A stretch of 64,000 bases of DNA from Oncomelania hupensis (taxonomy: Eukaryota; Mollusca; Gastropoda; Littorinimorpha; Pomatiopsidae): contig CM072513.1 of assembly GCA_036898135.1 (NCBI GenBank), positions 80,057,463 to 80,121,462 of the forward strand, given 5' to 3'. This document shows, one piece after another, positions 1 through 10,802 of the stretch (positions within the stretch are counted from its first letter, which is position 1; each line of letters opens with the position of its first letter). The notes under the pieces are model-generated. The model made no database searches, was not told the origin of the DNA, and was given only the letters and a program-made list of their open reading frames with translations. The translations under genes were made by a program, and so were the position numbers.

Positions 1-515
1 CAGAATGGTCTTTGCAAGGCCTGATGATCTGGTGACGTGGCCATATCATCGGAGTTTCCGTTTCTTCACCACTGTGAGCAGGTCATCGTGTTGTCCAATG
101 GCTTGGATGATGGTCTGTCGGATTTCGTTGTTGGTGATGTGTTGGGTATAGGAAATGCCCTGAAGTCTTCTGTAGCACCTCATCTCCATGCTTTGTATTC
201 TTCATTGGAGATCTGCTGTGAGGGTCCATGCTTCGCAAGCATATAGGAAGATGGAGATGACAAGGGAGCGCAGCAGTCTTACTTTGGAATGTAGACTGAT
301 GGTCCTGTCTTTCCAAATGGGCTTCAACCTTGTCAGGGCAGCAGTTGTTTGTGCGATCCTGGAGGGGACTTTCTGTCGGGACCCATTGTCTGATACAATG
401 GCTCCTAAATATTTGAAGTTATGCACTGTGTTGAGGGATTGACCTTGGTCCGTGTTGATGCCATTGGTGTTGTTGGTCATCATTTTAGTCTTCTCTGCAC
501 TTATTTCCATTCCAT
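1..515 (-). mobile_element. LINE-G copy A, partial reverse transcriptase fragment
   Basis: The minus strand reads as the C-terminal part of a non-LTR reverse transcriptase. It aligns base for base, with few differences, to 2879-3402. A 102-residue open stretch (510-202) contains MEISAEKTKMM and FKYLGAIVSDNGS, typical of the thumb region after the catalytic motif. A 9-bp in-frame deletion relative to copy B removes three codons near 445. The element is cut by the window edge on its 3' side and truncated at about 515 on its 5' side. It is a dead fragment. Confidence 0.85.
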
Positions 516-2140
516 AATGACATTTTCAGTCTCAACATTTAGTTGAAATTCTGTCTTTTTGTCGAAAACACAGGTATAAATATTACTTCTATCTCTTACA
601 ATAAATAGATGAAGAGGAGTAGGATTTGTGTGTGTATGAATATGTACGTTTCCATTGTGTGCTAATAAATTGGATACGACCTATGCACATACACAGTGCA
701 CTGACAATTCCCCTTTTCTTTATGAAATTATAATTCATTTATCACTTTAGTAAAGAAAACTCACAAACGTAACAAGAAATATGATAAACGTAAAATTTTA
801 GAATAAAATTATTATGGCTCCTGCACGTACAAAGTAATGTTAATAATATGTGATCAGATTTTCCAAAATCACTCGCAAAAGACATAGTTATACAAAATCA
901 AAAATGTATGACATTCGGGATATCACAGTTTACGATATTAGTGTTCTATTTTATTCCAAAAATTGGTGGAGCTATGTTTAATTGAAGTACATACTTGTCA
1001 GCCAATTCATGTCATTAAAATTGGGTTTTAAGGTTTCTATTGCTTTCTTATTTTCTTTTTTTAACATTGAAAATTAAGGCACGGAACATTAAATTTGAGA
1101 CACGTAGCTGGTTTTGTGTTGCCAGCGACGTATGGGTGAATGTGAAGCATTATTTCATTGTATACCCAGTCCCAAAATTAAAAATAAAGGAAAACATAAG
1201 AGTCCAAATACTTTACGTCACTTGGCGTAATAGGAAGGCTTTAAAATGATAGAATGGGGACTGTGATAGGATGTGGACTTTAATAGAATGGGGAACTCGT
1301 CCCCGTTCTGTCTTTTTTATTATTTTTTTAAGATAACAAAATCATGCACTTGCTGGCTACATAAGGCAATGAGATAAGAATATCTGCTGGATCTTCTGTC
1401 ACAGTAAGAACAAAGCAGTAAGTTCTTTTATTTCAACAATGAATAACAGGAGATATAAAATCCTCTAACATTTTTTTCAAGGAGAATATTATATTAGTCT
1501 ACTCGCAGCCCCTATTTGAAAAGCAGCATTTTAAAAATGATCAGATATGTGTTCACATGAAGTAATAATTTTCCTGCAGTCTTTGTCATAGCAACAAGCT
1601 GCATTCACAATATATTTGATACACTTTAGAACTAATGCGTAAGAATCGTATTAATTGACGTACTTCATCTTCGAAGTTTTGGAACTTCCTAACGGCATGA
1701 CTTTCCTTTCACTATTCCGATTTCCTCCAATTAAAAAAAAATTCGATTGGATTTTTCTAACATTGCTGCGGGGCTATTATATTATGTTTTCATTTTTTAA
1801 TGTGATTATTTTAATATCTCTTCATATGCATACATTTATTCAACATCTTATACACAAATAGCAAACAATATACAAAAATTATTAACTTGGTTTAAAATGG
1901 TAGCTTTAGTGGTCTGCTTTCGATCGGTGTAAGGCTATTTCAGGTCAAGTAGAGTTATTACGGCCTATTGATTTGGCCGCTGATAAAAGTCAATATTTGG
2001 TCACTTCATAGGTGCAAAATGGTGTAATGTTGTGTTATGAATTCCTTTTTATGCACATGTTGTCATATTTGCTGGCATACGTTTCTTGTGAAAGCCTGCA
2101 AAGTGCTAACCAGAGACTTAAACAGCACTCACAGACATTC

Positions 2141-2144
<4 letters not shown>
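516..2144. other. AT-rich stretch without recognised features
   Basis: There is no ORF with recognisable domains, no RNA gene and no clear repeat here. Short open stretches (1040-1249, 1655-1861) are low-complexity and unlike known proteins. Confidence 0.5.

Positions 2145-2230
<86 letters not shown>
2145..2230. repeat. (CT)n microsatellite
   Basis: About 43 uninterrupted CT units. Open frames through it (SLSLSL or REREREL) are artefacts of the repeat. Confidence 0.97.
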
Positions 2231-2233
<3 letters not shown>

Positions 2234-2456
2234 CGAGCCTCGGCAGCCGAAGAGGTAACATCTCAAAACCTTGTTGGGTGACTAAAGTAAAAAACACCAT
2301 TTTTTCTCTAGGTTTTGGGTATGCTTGGGTACAACAAAGTGTGGGGAGTGAGAATGTTTTTGTTAACATGTTTAAGCAGAGGATGAAAGATCAATATGTA
2401 CAAGAGTGGGACAGTTCTGTAATGAGAAAAGATACGTATCAGTATTATAGAACATT

Positions 2457-2645
2457 GTTGAGGTCAACCCTCAGCCGTCCCCCGCGTGGGATGTCTTTAT
2501 TGTAAAGTGACTGGCCGGTGGAGGGCGTTCAATTTTCCCACTGGGGTTGTTTCAGCAGATCTTTTATGCGGATCGGGGGTTGTCCGGTCCTGATTTGGCT
2601 CGGAAGAGTCCGCTGGACCTAAAGCAACAATAAATCAATCAATCA
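2457..2645 (+). mobile_element. Rep700 3' fragment with target duplication
   Basis: This matches the last 175 bp of the dispersed repeat at 41290-41988 and ends in a CAATCAATC tail. An 11-bp direct repeat, TATAGAACATT, flanks it at 2446-2456 and 2646-2656. The 5' truncation, repeat tail and 11-bp duplication indicate insertion by target-primed reverse transcription. Confidence 0.85.
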
Positions 2646-2674
2646 TATAGAACATTTAAAGATATTTTTCAGAC

Positions 2675-4590
2675 CTATCCTATCCTATCCTATCCTGTCC
2701 CATAACCCGAAAGTCGTAGGGGCACCACAGATGATCGCTTAACCAGCATACTCCATCTTTCTCTGTCCTCAGCAGCCCTCATGGCTTCGCTCAGTGTCAA
2801 ACCAGTCCATTCTCGAATGTTGTCCTCCCACCTCTTTTTCGGTCTCCCCCTTCTTCTACCTCCTTGCACTGTGCCTTGCAGAATGGTCTTTGCAAGGCCT
2901 GATGATCTGGTGACGTGGCCATACCATCGGAGTTTCCGTTTCTTCACCACTGTGAGCAGGTCATCGTGTTGTCCAATGGCTTGTGTGATGGTCTGTCGGA
3001 CTTCAATGTTGGTGATGTGTTGGGTATAGGAAATGCACAGAAGTCTTCTGTAGCACCTCATCTCCATGCTTTGTATTCTTCGTTGGAGATCTGCTGTGAG
3101 GGTCCATGCTTCGCAAGCATATAGGAAGATGGAGATGACCAGAGAGCGCAGCAGTCTTACTTTGGAATGTAGACTGATGGTTCTGTCTTTCCAAATGGGC
3201 TTCAACCTTGTCAGGGCAGCAGTTGTTTGTGCGATCCTGGAGAGGACTTCCTGTCGAGACCCATTGTCTGACACAATGGCTCCTAAATATTTGAAGCTGT
3301 GCACTGTGTTGAGGGATTGGCCTTGTACTTTGATGTCCGTGTTGATGCCATTGGTGTTGTTGGTCATCATTTTGGTCTTCTCTGCACTTATTTCCATTCC
3401 ATAAGCTCTGGAGGTGGTGTCAAGCCTCTGTACAAGCTGTTCAAGTTCTTGTTCCTCTCCAGCCAATCCATCAATATCATCCGCAAAACGAAGATTGGAG
3501 ATTGCTCTGCCCCCTATGCTGACTGTGCCTTCGTGATCTGCAAGAGCATCTGACATGATGCGCTCTAGGAAGATGTTGAAGAGTGTTGGAGAGAGTAGGC
3601 ATCCTTGACGCACACCGATTGTTGTTCTGAACCAGTTCCCGATGACGCTGTTATGGAGGACTGCACTGGTAGCCTTGTCATACAGGCTTTTGATGACTTC
3701 TATAATTTTAGGGCTGATGTTGTAAACTTTCATGGTTGCCCATAGAGCTGCATGCCAGACTCGGTCAAATGCCTTCTTGAAGTCTATGAACACATGATAT
3801 AGATGTTGTTGGTGCTGTAGGTATTTCTCACAGATTATTCTGAGGTTGAAAATCTGTTCAGTGGTACTTCGCCCTGCCATGAATCCTGCTTGTTCTTCAG
3901 CTATGATTTGTTCAGCTTGTGGTTTCAACCTGTTGAGTATTATTTTCAGGAGGACCTTGCTGGGATGGCTGATGAGGCTGATGGTGCGGTAATTTTCACA
4001 CTCCTGAAGGTTACCTTTTTTGGGAAGAGTGATGACAAGCGACTGGGTCCATGGTGTAGGCCATTCCCCACTCTGCCAGATCTTGTTACAGATAATGGTG
4101 AGAGCATCAGTCATCGCTTCTCCTCCTGCTTGTAGCAGTTCCGCTGGTATGTTGTCCACTCCCGCTGACTTCCCTTTCTTCAGCGATTGCACTGCTGCCT
4201 CAACTTCTTCCCGGAGAATTGGGAGGATTTCTTCTTCTTCTCTGCTCTCGGGACATGCTAGAACTGATGGGTCTCCATTTGGTGTATGGTTGTAAAGGTC
4301 AGAGCAGTACTCTGTCCATCTGTCCAAGACTTCTTGTTCTTCTGTAAGGCAAATGCCAGACTTGCTTTGGATAGTGGAGACTTTGGGCTGTTTAACACTT
4401 GTCAGCCGCTTCACCGTCTGGTAGGCCTTCTTGCTGTTGTTCTTGTTCAGATTGTTCTCTATTTCCTGGCATTGATCTTCTATCCAGTTCTCCTTTGCTG
4501 TGCGCATGCCTTTTCGGATGTCATTGTTGATTTTTCGGTAGACATCAGCTCCCTGTGAGGTGTTCTTTTTATTTTTTAACTCTCTGTCGA
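2675..4590 (-). mobile_element. LINE-G copy B, 5'-truncated non-LTR retrotransposon
   Basis: This is the longest LINE-G copy. On the minus strand it starts near 4590, inside the protein-coding region, and ends in a (GGATAG)n-type tail at 2675-2698. It is flanked by a perfect 11-bp duplication, ATTTTTCAGAC, at 2664-2674 and 4591-4601, which marks integration into the older LINE. The apurinic endonuclease domain expected upstream of the reverse transcriptase is absent, so the copy was dead on arrival. Confidence 0.9.
2690..4507 (-). CDS. LINE-G reverse transcriptase, partial ORF (605 codons)
   Basis: The product is an RNA-dependent DNA polymerase for target-primed copying of LINE RNA. An N-terminal linker (about 1-110) leads into the RT domain (about 115-390). 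Visible motifs are IPAELLQAGGEA, the NYRTISLISHPSKVL region, FIDFKKAFDRVWH with the first catalytic Asp, GVRQGCLLSPTLFN, and LRFADDIDGLA with the two catalytic Asp residues. The tail has KRKLRWYGHVTR and KKRWEDNIREWTGLTL, found in many invertebrate LINE ORF2 proteins. There is no RNase H domain. The stop codon TAG falls within the GGATAG tail repeat, so no 3' UTR separates ORF and tail. The frame is open throughout, but the 5' half of ORF2 is missing. The first Met is arbitrary. Confidence 0.88.
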   Translation of the reverse strand: MRTAKENWIEDQCQEIENNLNKNNSKKAYQTVKRLTSVKQPKVSTIQSKSGICLTEEQEVLDRWTEYCSDLYNHTPNGDPSVLACPESREEEEILPILREEVEAAVQSLKKGKSAGVDNIPAELLQAGGEAMTDALTIICNKIWQSGEWPTPWTQSLVITLPKKGNLQECENYRTISLISHPSKVLLKIILNRLKPQAEQIIAEEQAGFMAGRSTTEQIFNLRIICEKYLQHQQHLYHVFIDFKKAFDRVWHAALWATMKVYNISPKIIEVIKSLYDKATSAVLHNSVIGNWFRTTIGVRQGCLLSPTLFNIFLERIMSDALADHEGTVSIGGRAISNLRFADDIDGLAGEEQELEQLVQRLDTTSRAYGMEISAEKTKMMTNNTNGINTDIKVQGQSLNTVHSFKYLGAIVSDNGSRQEVLSRIAQTTAALTRLKPIWKDRTISLHSKVRLLRSLVISIFLYACEAWTLTADLQRRIQSMEMRCYRRLLCISYTQHITNIEVRQTITQAIGQHDDLLTVVKKRKLRWYGHVTRSSGLAKTILQGTVQGGRRRGRPKKRWEDNIREWTGLTLSEAMRAAEDRERWSMLVKRSSVVPLRLSGYGTG

Positions 4591-4947
4591 ATTTTTCAGA
4601 CAGAAGCCTATATTGATTTTATGCATATCAAATGCTTTAGAGACTGCCTAATTAAGCTCCGACTGGGAGTTCTACCTTTGAAAGCTTCATTTTTTAGGAT
4701 AACCTTCAATGAAATTGAAGGAAATGGATTGTGTTCATGTTGCAACGTATTGGAAAATGAAAATCATTTTGTAACCGAATGTATTCTGTATAGTGACCAT
4801 AGAGAAAAATATTTAACTTTTCCTGTACATTCGTATATACATATTCTACAGAGCGATTCAAAGTTTCATGTATGGAGATTAGGACTATTTATTTTTCATG
4901 CATTAAAAATACGAACTGAATTTTATGAGCAGATACACTTGAGCTGA

Positions 4948-5123
4948 TGTAATAACCTAACGAAAGTAAACGCCATTGTAATTTTTCAGAGATCAGGTAC
5001 AACACTTCTGTAAACCTCGTGACCAGCCATATTTTCTAGGGGCTGGTGGCCCGAAGAATTTGTGTTTGTTTTATTGTTTGTATGCTTTTTGGTGAATACA
5101 CGGACGATGTCCAAACGTCAAAC

Positions 5124-5124
<1 letters not shown>
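4948..5124. other. Short spacer after LINE tail
   Basis: No feature recognised; probably the 3' end of the split LINE. Confidence 0.4.

Positions 5125-5195
<71 letters not shown>
5125..5195. repeat. (TC)n microsatellite
   Basis: About 35 TC units. It is followed at 5200-5275 by a sequence also present at about 52740-52800 (TCCATTCTCCTTGGTTA and TCCATTCTTCTTGGTTA), so the array borders a dispersed repeat. Confidence 0.95.
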
Positions 5196-5197
<2 letters not shown>

Positions 5198-5526
5198 GTA
5201 CTGCTGCGCTACCCGTCCGCTATCGAGGATCCACAAAATTCTTGCCGACGGTCCATTCTCCTTGGTTAATGCGCCTGTGGTTCAACTGTCTTGGATTCTT
5301 CACTCTGTTTTCTTGTTTCATTCTAGTCATATTGCTATAATACCCCAGTCACGGCTAGCACAAGAAGGGATTTTGTTTTCCTGTATAATTATCAGGGTAT
5401 GTCCGGATAGCATATTTTTCTTGCTTGTGGTTTCACACGGTGAGATACAAAAAATGAATGGCCACAACGTGCAGTACGTGCAAAATTGCACGATAGCTGC
5501 TCGACTCCTTAAAAATATCACTATCT

Positions 5527-5800
5527 GAAGGAAAAACGGAAACTCCGATAGTATGGCCACATCACTAGATCATCAGGCCTTGCAAAGACCATCCTGCAAG
5601 GCATGGTGCAAGGAGGCAGAAGAAAAGGGAAACAGAAAAACAGGTGGGAGGACAACATTCGAGAATGGACTGGTTTGACACTGAGCGAATCCACGAGGGT
5701 TGCTGAAAACAGAGCAAGATGGAGAACGCTGGTTAAACGATCATCTGTGGTGCCCCTACGACCTTCGAGTTACGGGATAGGATTAGATAGGATAGGAAGG
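5527..5800 (+). mobile_element. LINE-G copy C, 3' fragment
   Basis: Starts at the CGGAAACTCCGATA stretch coding for the KRKLRWYGH region and runs to a decayed GGATAG tail near 5780-5798. A T insertion in the tail removes the usual stop codon, so the frame reads on into flanking DNA. 5' truncated and inactive. Confidence 0.85.
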
Positions 5801-5867
5801 AGAATCATTCTCCTCTTCTCCTCCTCCTCCTTCGCCTAATCCTCCTTTTCCTACTCCTTCTACTCAT

Positions 5868-5995
5868 CATGATCCCTGTAGCCCAGGACAATGCGCCCAA
5901 ATGCTGCAAGTTGGCGCCTTGTACGGCTTAAGTGAAATTCTGTATCGGCCAGCGCCTTCAGCAACTCTTTAGTTGGAAAAGTGCTATATTAATTA
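5868..5995 (+). mobile_element. S5 repeat fragment with L2-like end
   Basis: Matches the 3' half of the S5 repeat at 10803-11110 and 29308-29605: CAGGACAATGCGCCCAAA, then CTGTATCGGCCAGCGCCTT, ending near AAAAGTGCTATATTAA. The GCGCTATATAA-type end resembles the 3' end shared by CR1/L2 LINEs and the SINEs they mobilise. Confidence 0.6.
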
Positions 5996-6053
5996 AAACG
6001 ATTGCATATTTCAAATATCACCATCTCCATCGTTGTTGTCATTGTGGTCGTCG

Positions 6054-6117
<64 letters not shown>

Positions 6118-6126
6118 TATCATCAT
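6054..6126. repeat. (CAT)n microsatellite
   Basis: About 23 CAT units with one TAT near the end. Poly-His, poly-Asp and poly-Met frames through it are artefacts. Confidence 0.95.
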
Positions 6127-6534
6127 CTCTATGGAAAGCTTTTGCATACCACAATAGCAGGTGAGAAAAAAAAATGTGACAGGCATTTAATTTCATTTAA
6201 TATTTTAATATAGTGCGCCGAGAGCAGACCGAGAATCTGGTTTTTGCGCGCTAAACGAATGAAATTCTTATAATTTGATAATGAAAAGAATCAAATGATA
6301 AGGATAGTTACGGCCCGATTGCACGCAGAATGGCTCTCCGTGAAGTCCGCGTGGAGAGAGACTGAGATGCGGGGGAGCAGTCAGACAGTGCACAGTTATC
6401 CTTCTTGACGTTCCTGCCTTGCTAGGGGACAGGGGATTGTGGGCTACCCACGTGCTGCGCGAGCCTGCTGCCCGCCATTATCCAAAGCCCATATTTATTA
6501 CCCATACCTCAGTTCACAGGGGTATTATTATATG
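6127..6534. other. Unassigned sequence
   Basis: Somewhat more GC-rich between 6310 and 6480 than its surroundings, with no ORF or repeat that I recognise. Confidence 0.4.
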
Positions 6535-6637
6535 CTCAAGTTGGGCGCCTCGATAGTACAGCCTCAATGATAGGTACAGGACTGTTTGAGATCTTCGGCT
6601 GTGCTACGGAGGATCCGCTAGAGGCGCTCAACTTGAG
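6535..6637. repeat. 103-bp hairpin with 17-bp inverted arms
   Basis: CTCAAGTTGGGCGCCTC at 6535-6551 is inverted at 6621-6637 with one mismatch. The inner sequence also pairs partly: GTACAGCC on the left against GGCTGTGCTAC on the right. It looks like a small foldback or MITE. No target duplication could be fixed. Confidence 0.6.
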
Positions 6638-7076
6638 TTATAATGTCCCTAGACCACCAACATACCTCACTCGCACTAGACTTCAATTTTAATGAAAACC
6701 CACCTTGTTTTTACAAGGGCCAGCGCATCAAGGATATTTTGTTTATTGGATTTGAGTTGTGTGACAGTAAGTTTAAAAGTCCCAATTCAAAGGCTTTGAT
6801 TAATTTTGACCCCCCCCCCCAAAAAAAAAAAAAAAAAAAAAAAAAACGAGTTTACCCCCAAAATTCGCATTACATTAAACAATGATGACAAAGGTTTTCT
6901 TTGCTCATACGAACCGAAAGGAAGTTAATACTTTACTCTTTGGAAATGCACATTTGTCATTGCAAGAAAATTCCATGACGTTTTCAACGGTTCACGGATT
7001 TTTACTTTCATGTAACCTTTTCTGACCGCATATTGCATTGAATTGTATTGCACTGGATTGTATTGTATTGTATTGT
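6638..7076. other. Spacer with homopolymer block
   Basis: Contains a C10A26 block (6811-6846) and a GTATT-rich stretch at 7040-7076. The sequence at 6848-6880 (TTTACCCCCAAAATTCGCAT) resembles 53555-53580, so a dispersed repeat fragment may be present. Confidence 0.45.
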
Positions 7077-8662
7077 TGTCACGTGGGGTTTATGGGTTGT
7101 TGGGCTCTGCACAATGGAATGCTGTAACCCTCACGCTTTATTCGATGGGAACTGCTAGTTAGTCACCCTGTGAATTACTTTAATACATTTATTTATTTAG
7201 CTCGGTCTGTGTTAAGGCTGGGATACAGAGATAGATAGAAAAATGGTAAAAGATCACTGTCACACTAGCTTTCACACGGCTATGAATCATATGTAGTCCA
7301 GCCACTTGATAACAGTTAAAATCACACATTTATTTCTTCTACTCTATACAAGATCTTCGATGTACTAATCTACCTTAAAAAGTCATAGTCAATGGAAATA
7401 ATTCGATCGCTGATAGTCTAGGCAGCTGTTATGTCTTCATAGGGCACTGGCAACTAGAGTTCATGTAGATTGGACTACTGTGGTCCGTTTTACTATAGTT
7501 CTGAAGAGTGGACTACTGTGGTCCTTTTTCTATCAGTTTTAGTGCACTCTTGTCTTGCACTTAACTGCAGTGTCGTGAGTTTGAAGCCCTTCGTGGAGGT
7601 AGCTTCTGGTACACGCTGGTCTTCGTGTAGTTGGTCCCTTGACACGCTGTGGTGTCTTGCAGGGTGTTTTCCAGGGTTGCTCTCTCAGTCTTGTGCTGTA
7701 GAGGCTAAACAGCCAACTCTTCTTTTCTGTGGAGTTGGGCGCACGGGATATCTCGCCTGTTCGTCTGTAACATAAGAGACGAATTCTGCACAACCTTGAA
7801 TAATCGGTTTGTGCAGAGCGTCTCACTGAAAGCCAAAGTAGCCCTCAGTGATAGCTCCACATCTCTATACATAAGCGACGAACATTCTACGTCCGTGGTC
7901 CACTGGAATCTCAACTCTAATTTCCTATACATACATAAATATAAATCGTGGCTAATTATACACATAAAGAATTAATAGTATTATAAACATTCCTTGGTAC
8001 AGCCACTCGTCTGCAACCATACATATAGGTTAAACAACAGTGGGTCCGTACATAATTCAAGATGGCGTCGGCCGGTCGTCTTTTGCCTCGTGGTCAGCTT
8101 CTCCACGTGTTCCGGCAAAGTCGGCCTAACAATTCAATTCTATGCATAGCAAACTCCACAAACACAATTCAACAATAATATAATACATCACGATGAAACA
8201 AAAGTAGGTTCATTTACCTTCTCGACAATGTCAGGCTCCGTGGCTACTTGATTGAATTCTAAGATTCCCAAGCACTGCTTCCTGGTCCAACAGTGGAGAT
8301 ATTGCTCTACTCAGGTGTAGCTGTGTACACTCTGGCGTCTTACTCTCAACTGACCTAATACCTGGTTTGGACTGAATGAGCCAGACCTGGCTGAGTCGAT
8401 TCTACTGTGTTCCCATAGGCTGGTAATAGACTCGCCTACCGTAGCTACGATGATATCATTGCCGGCCGATTCAACACACACAGTGCTGACGTCACTACAC
8501 TGTTTGCGTCAAGCTCGCAGTGTGTGTACCTCAGTTATACTATTGCTACGCCTGATTACTTCCATCGTCGGCTGCAGCCTAACATTAACATTCTAAGATT
8601 ACATTGACTAAACAAGGCTAAATAGTAAAGTAAGGCAGGGTAAAACTAGTCATCTCGTCACA
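7077..8662 (-). mobile_element. Solo LTR copy 1 of a long-LTR retrotransposon (1586 bp)
   Basis: Begins TGTCACG and ends CGTCACA. It is flanked by a perfect 5-bp duplication, ATTGT, at 7072-7076 and 8663-8667. TG...CA ends with a 5-bp duplication are the hallmark of LTR-retrotransposon integration. It is similar along its length to 18157-19617 (opposite orientation), 42113-43628 and 48671-50104. On the minus strand a TATA-like TTATGTATAG (about 7866-7875) precedes CAGTGAGACGCTCTGCAC, conserved in all copies and a likely transcription start region. No internal coding domain is attached, so this is an LTR-LTR recombination product. Parent family unknown. Confidence 0.82.
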
Positions 8663-8667
8663 ATTGT

Positions 8668-9129
8668 CATATTTTATTTTCAACTACTTTCCACCTACTC
8701 TGCCTTCTGACTTTGATCTTCAACACACATCGTCAGTTTTTTCCCACCAGTACTACTCTCTCGCACCCGCCCCTTCCGCCCCCCCCCCCCCCAATAACCT
8801 CCCTCCTCCCACCACTCCGCATCCCCCCTCCTTTCTTTCTTTTTTCTTTCTCATTTTTTTTCTTTTCCCCTTCACTTGGAAATCTGTTTCTTTTTTGCTA
8901 AAAAATTTCTTTTCTTTTTATTAATTTTTTTCTCCATTTCTTGTATTTTTATCAAAGTTCTGTTGTTTCCTGTCGTCCGCCAGTGATATTTGGATAGATT
9001 AGTATTATTCGGGTAGCACTCATTTAAGCCTTGTGCTTTTGTTCGCCTTGGTGTTTTGCCTTGTATTAATTAATATCTGGTTTGTTTGTTGAATAAAATT
9101 TATGTTAAAACAAACGAACCGCTCAAGTT
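8668..9129. other. Pyrimidine-rich spacer
   Basis: C/T-rich tract at 8750-8940, including a C13 run near 8780. No gene seen. Confidence 0.4.
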
Positions 9130-9330
9130 TCGGTTATGTTAAGGGTGATTTCCCGATTTTAACAGTACGCCATTACCATAGCGGTGTGACCTTTGATTTT
9201 ATTCGTGAGCGAACCATGCACGCGGCTTAAAGAGTGCGTCTTTATGTCTGGGGTAGGCTAAGGTTTATGCTATCAACCTAAAATAAAACAAACGTACGAG
9301 CAATTTTTTGTAACGGGTTCTGCCTCTTAT
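9130..9330 (+). repeat. Dispersed repeat H, unoccupied copy
   Basis: Shares blocks in order with 53640-53749 and 54594-54645: GTGTGACCTTTGATTTTATT, GAGCGAACC, GTCTTTATGTCTGG, and ACGAGCAATT. In the 53.7-kb copy an 844-bp foldback element interrupts the repeat; here it does not, so this copy shows the empty site. Nature of repeat H unknown. Confidence 0.55.
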
Positions 9331-9414
9331 TGATTTTGGCTGATGCTATTTTTAGCTCAAGAATAATGTTTTAATACTTTTGTGTTAATATTTAACTGCT
9401 TTTATGTAGTATAG

Positions 9415-9460
9415 CGCTTTTCCAGTTCAAGAGCTGCTCAAGGCGCTGGCCAAATCAGAA
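9415..9460 (-). mobile_element. S5 3'-end fragment
   Basis: TATAGCGCTTTTCCAGTTC and GAGCTGCTCAAGGCGCTGG are the inverse of the S5 end seen at 11275-11320. Confidence 0.55.
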
Positions 9461-9786
9461 TCCAGCTCAAGCCGCCCGAGGAGACCACGTGCTGCCTTAT
9501 GGCACATAGTCTGAGGTTCAGACCGCTGAGTACAACTCTGGGCGACCTGGTATATTCTTCACACTGTCTCTCTCGTTGTCTCTCTCTCTATCTCTCTCTC
9601 CCTCTCTTACCGTCTCTTTCTCTCTCTCTCTCTCTCTTTCTCTCGTTTAACCCTCCCACCCCACCCCACCCCCACCCCTCAACCGTTCTTCCCCATTCCT
9701 CTCATATTTTCGTTCCAGACGTGGACGGCATACCAGAGACAAATTTCAGAATGTTATATGACAATTATATTGTATTGCAGTGTATT

Positions 9787-10410
9787 GTACCCCCGTTGGG
9801 GTGCCGGGGGTTTCAGTATAAATAGTATCCCCACTTTCTGGAAATTTAGTGCTTTAAATTCCCACTGTCGCTGTCTTTCTCATTTGCTCTTTCGCATTCC
9901 TGCTCTGTTCTATTAATCTGCTATACTATCGTCTTCTTCGCTAGACCAGTCTCCTACCTTTTTTCTTGACTCTTCCGGGACAAGACTCCTTATTTGTGTG
10001 CGAGGTCTGTTGGATCAGCTTGGGAATATTGGACGCTTTCTGCCAAGTGGTCACTAGGGCTTCCTATGATGTTATTATTTAGCAATGTAGGCATTTTATA
10101 TGTATGTGTTTTGTTAATAATTTATAATGATGTTTGTATTCTATTTTGTTTTTGTAAACGGGGGTTCGATAAGTTGGGGTGAAGCCTCAGCCGTCCCCTG
10201 CGTGGGATGTCTTTATTGTAAAGTGACTGGCTGGTGGAGAGCTTTCGGTTTTACCACTAGGGTTGTTTCAGCAGATCTTTTATGCGGATTGGGGGTTGTC
10301 CGGTCCTGATTTGGCTCAGAACAGTCCGCTGGACCTAAAGCAATAATAATGTAATGTAATGTAATGCATTGTATTGTGTTGTGTTGGATTGTATTGTATT
10401 GCATTTTATT
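9787..10410 (+). mobile_element. Rep700 copy
   Basis: Aligns to 41410-41985 over about 560 bp, from GTTGGGGTGCCGGGGG to TCCGCTGGACCTAAAGCAA. It ends in a GTAAT/GTATT repeat tail (10345-10410) in place of the CAAT tail of other copies. No protein domain is visible. The tail and the target duplications of sister copies suggest LINE-mobilised DNA. Confidence 0.85.
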
Positions 10411-10802
10411 GGTCAATATCCTCTTATCTCATCCTCCTCTTCCTTCTTCACCTTCCTGCTCCACCTCTTCATTAAGTCTTCCACTCTGAGTCACATTAGT
10501 AGGCGATAAATAAGATCCTTCGGGTGAGAGTATAAACCGAGGTCTAGCTCGTGCGCTCACGTCCATGACTGTGCTCAGACGTCTGGGGCATCGATCAACA
10601 GGATGCATGAGTGCCATTCTTACCTCTTATCCCTGTCGCCCAGGAGTCTTCTCATTCGTCTTGGCTGTCAGGCGAGGCGCATAGGACAGCAAGACCGCCT
10701 TATCATCTCGATGAAGAAGACGTTAATAAAACAACCAACCAACCGACCAGCCAATCAACCAAGAAAGCAAGTTAACGGCTTCGGACGGCTTGAGTTTAGT
10801 TA
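10411..10802 (+). mobile_element. S5 copy, diverged
   Basis: From about 10510 to 10690 the order of S5 is recognisable: AAGATCCTTCGGGTGAGAG, then CGAGGTCTAGC, then a GTCGCCCAGGA block and a GGCTGTCAGGCGAGGCGC block. The remainder is low-complexity (CAAC-rich at 10730-10760). Confidence 0.5.

Larger units (their letters stand above)
2300..4947 (+). pseudogene. Older LINE 3' end, split by two later insertions
   Basis: Three plus-strand pieces (about 2300-2456, 2646-2674 and 4591-4947) read as one C-terminal LINE protein segment. The last piece ends in an open stretch with LRLGVLPLKASF and a Cys/His cluster (CSCCNVL, then HFVTEC), the zinc-binding tail found after the reverse transcriptase in many animal LINEs. 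The pieces are separated by a Rep700 fragment (2457-2645, duplication TATAGAACATT) and LINE-G copy B (2675-4590, duplication ATTTTTCAGAC). The frame continues across both sites once the insertions are discounted. Clade not assigned. 5' truncated and inactive. Confidence 0.75.

Noticed and set aside
2012..2281. Ser-Leu repeat proteins from open frames through CT or GA arrays (also 5046, 17101, 23528, 28604, 60295, 62337)
   Set aside because: They exist only because dinucleotide repeats have no stops; no flanking domain supports them.
5932..6213. Poly-His, poly-Asp and poly-Met frames (also 63517-63830)
   Set aside because: Artefacts of CAT/ATG trinucleotide arrays.
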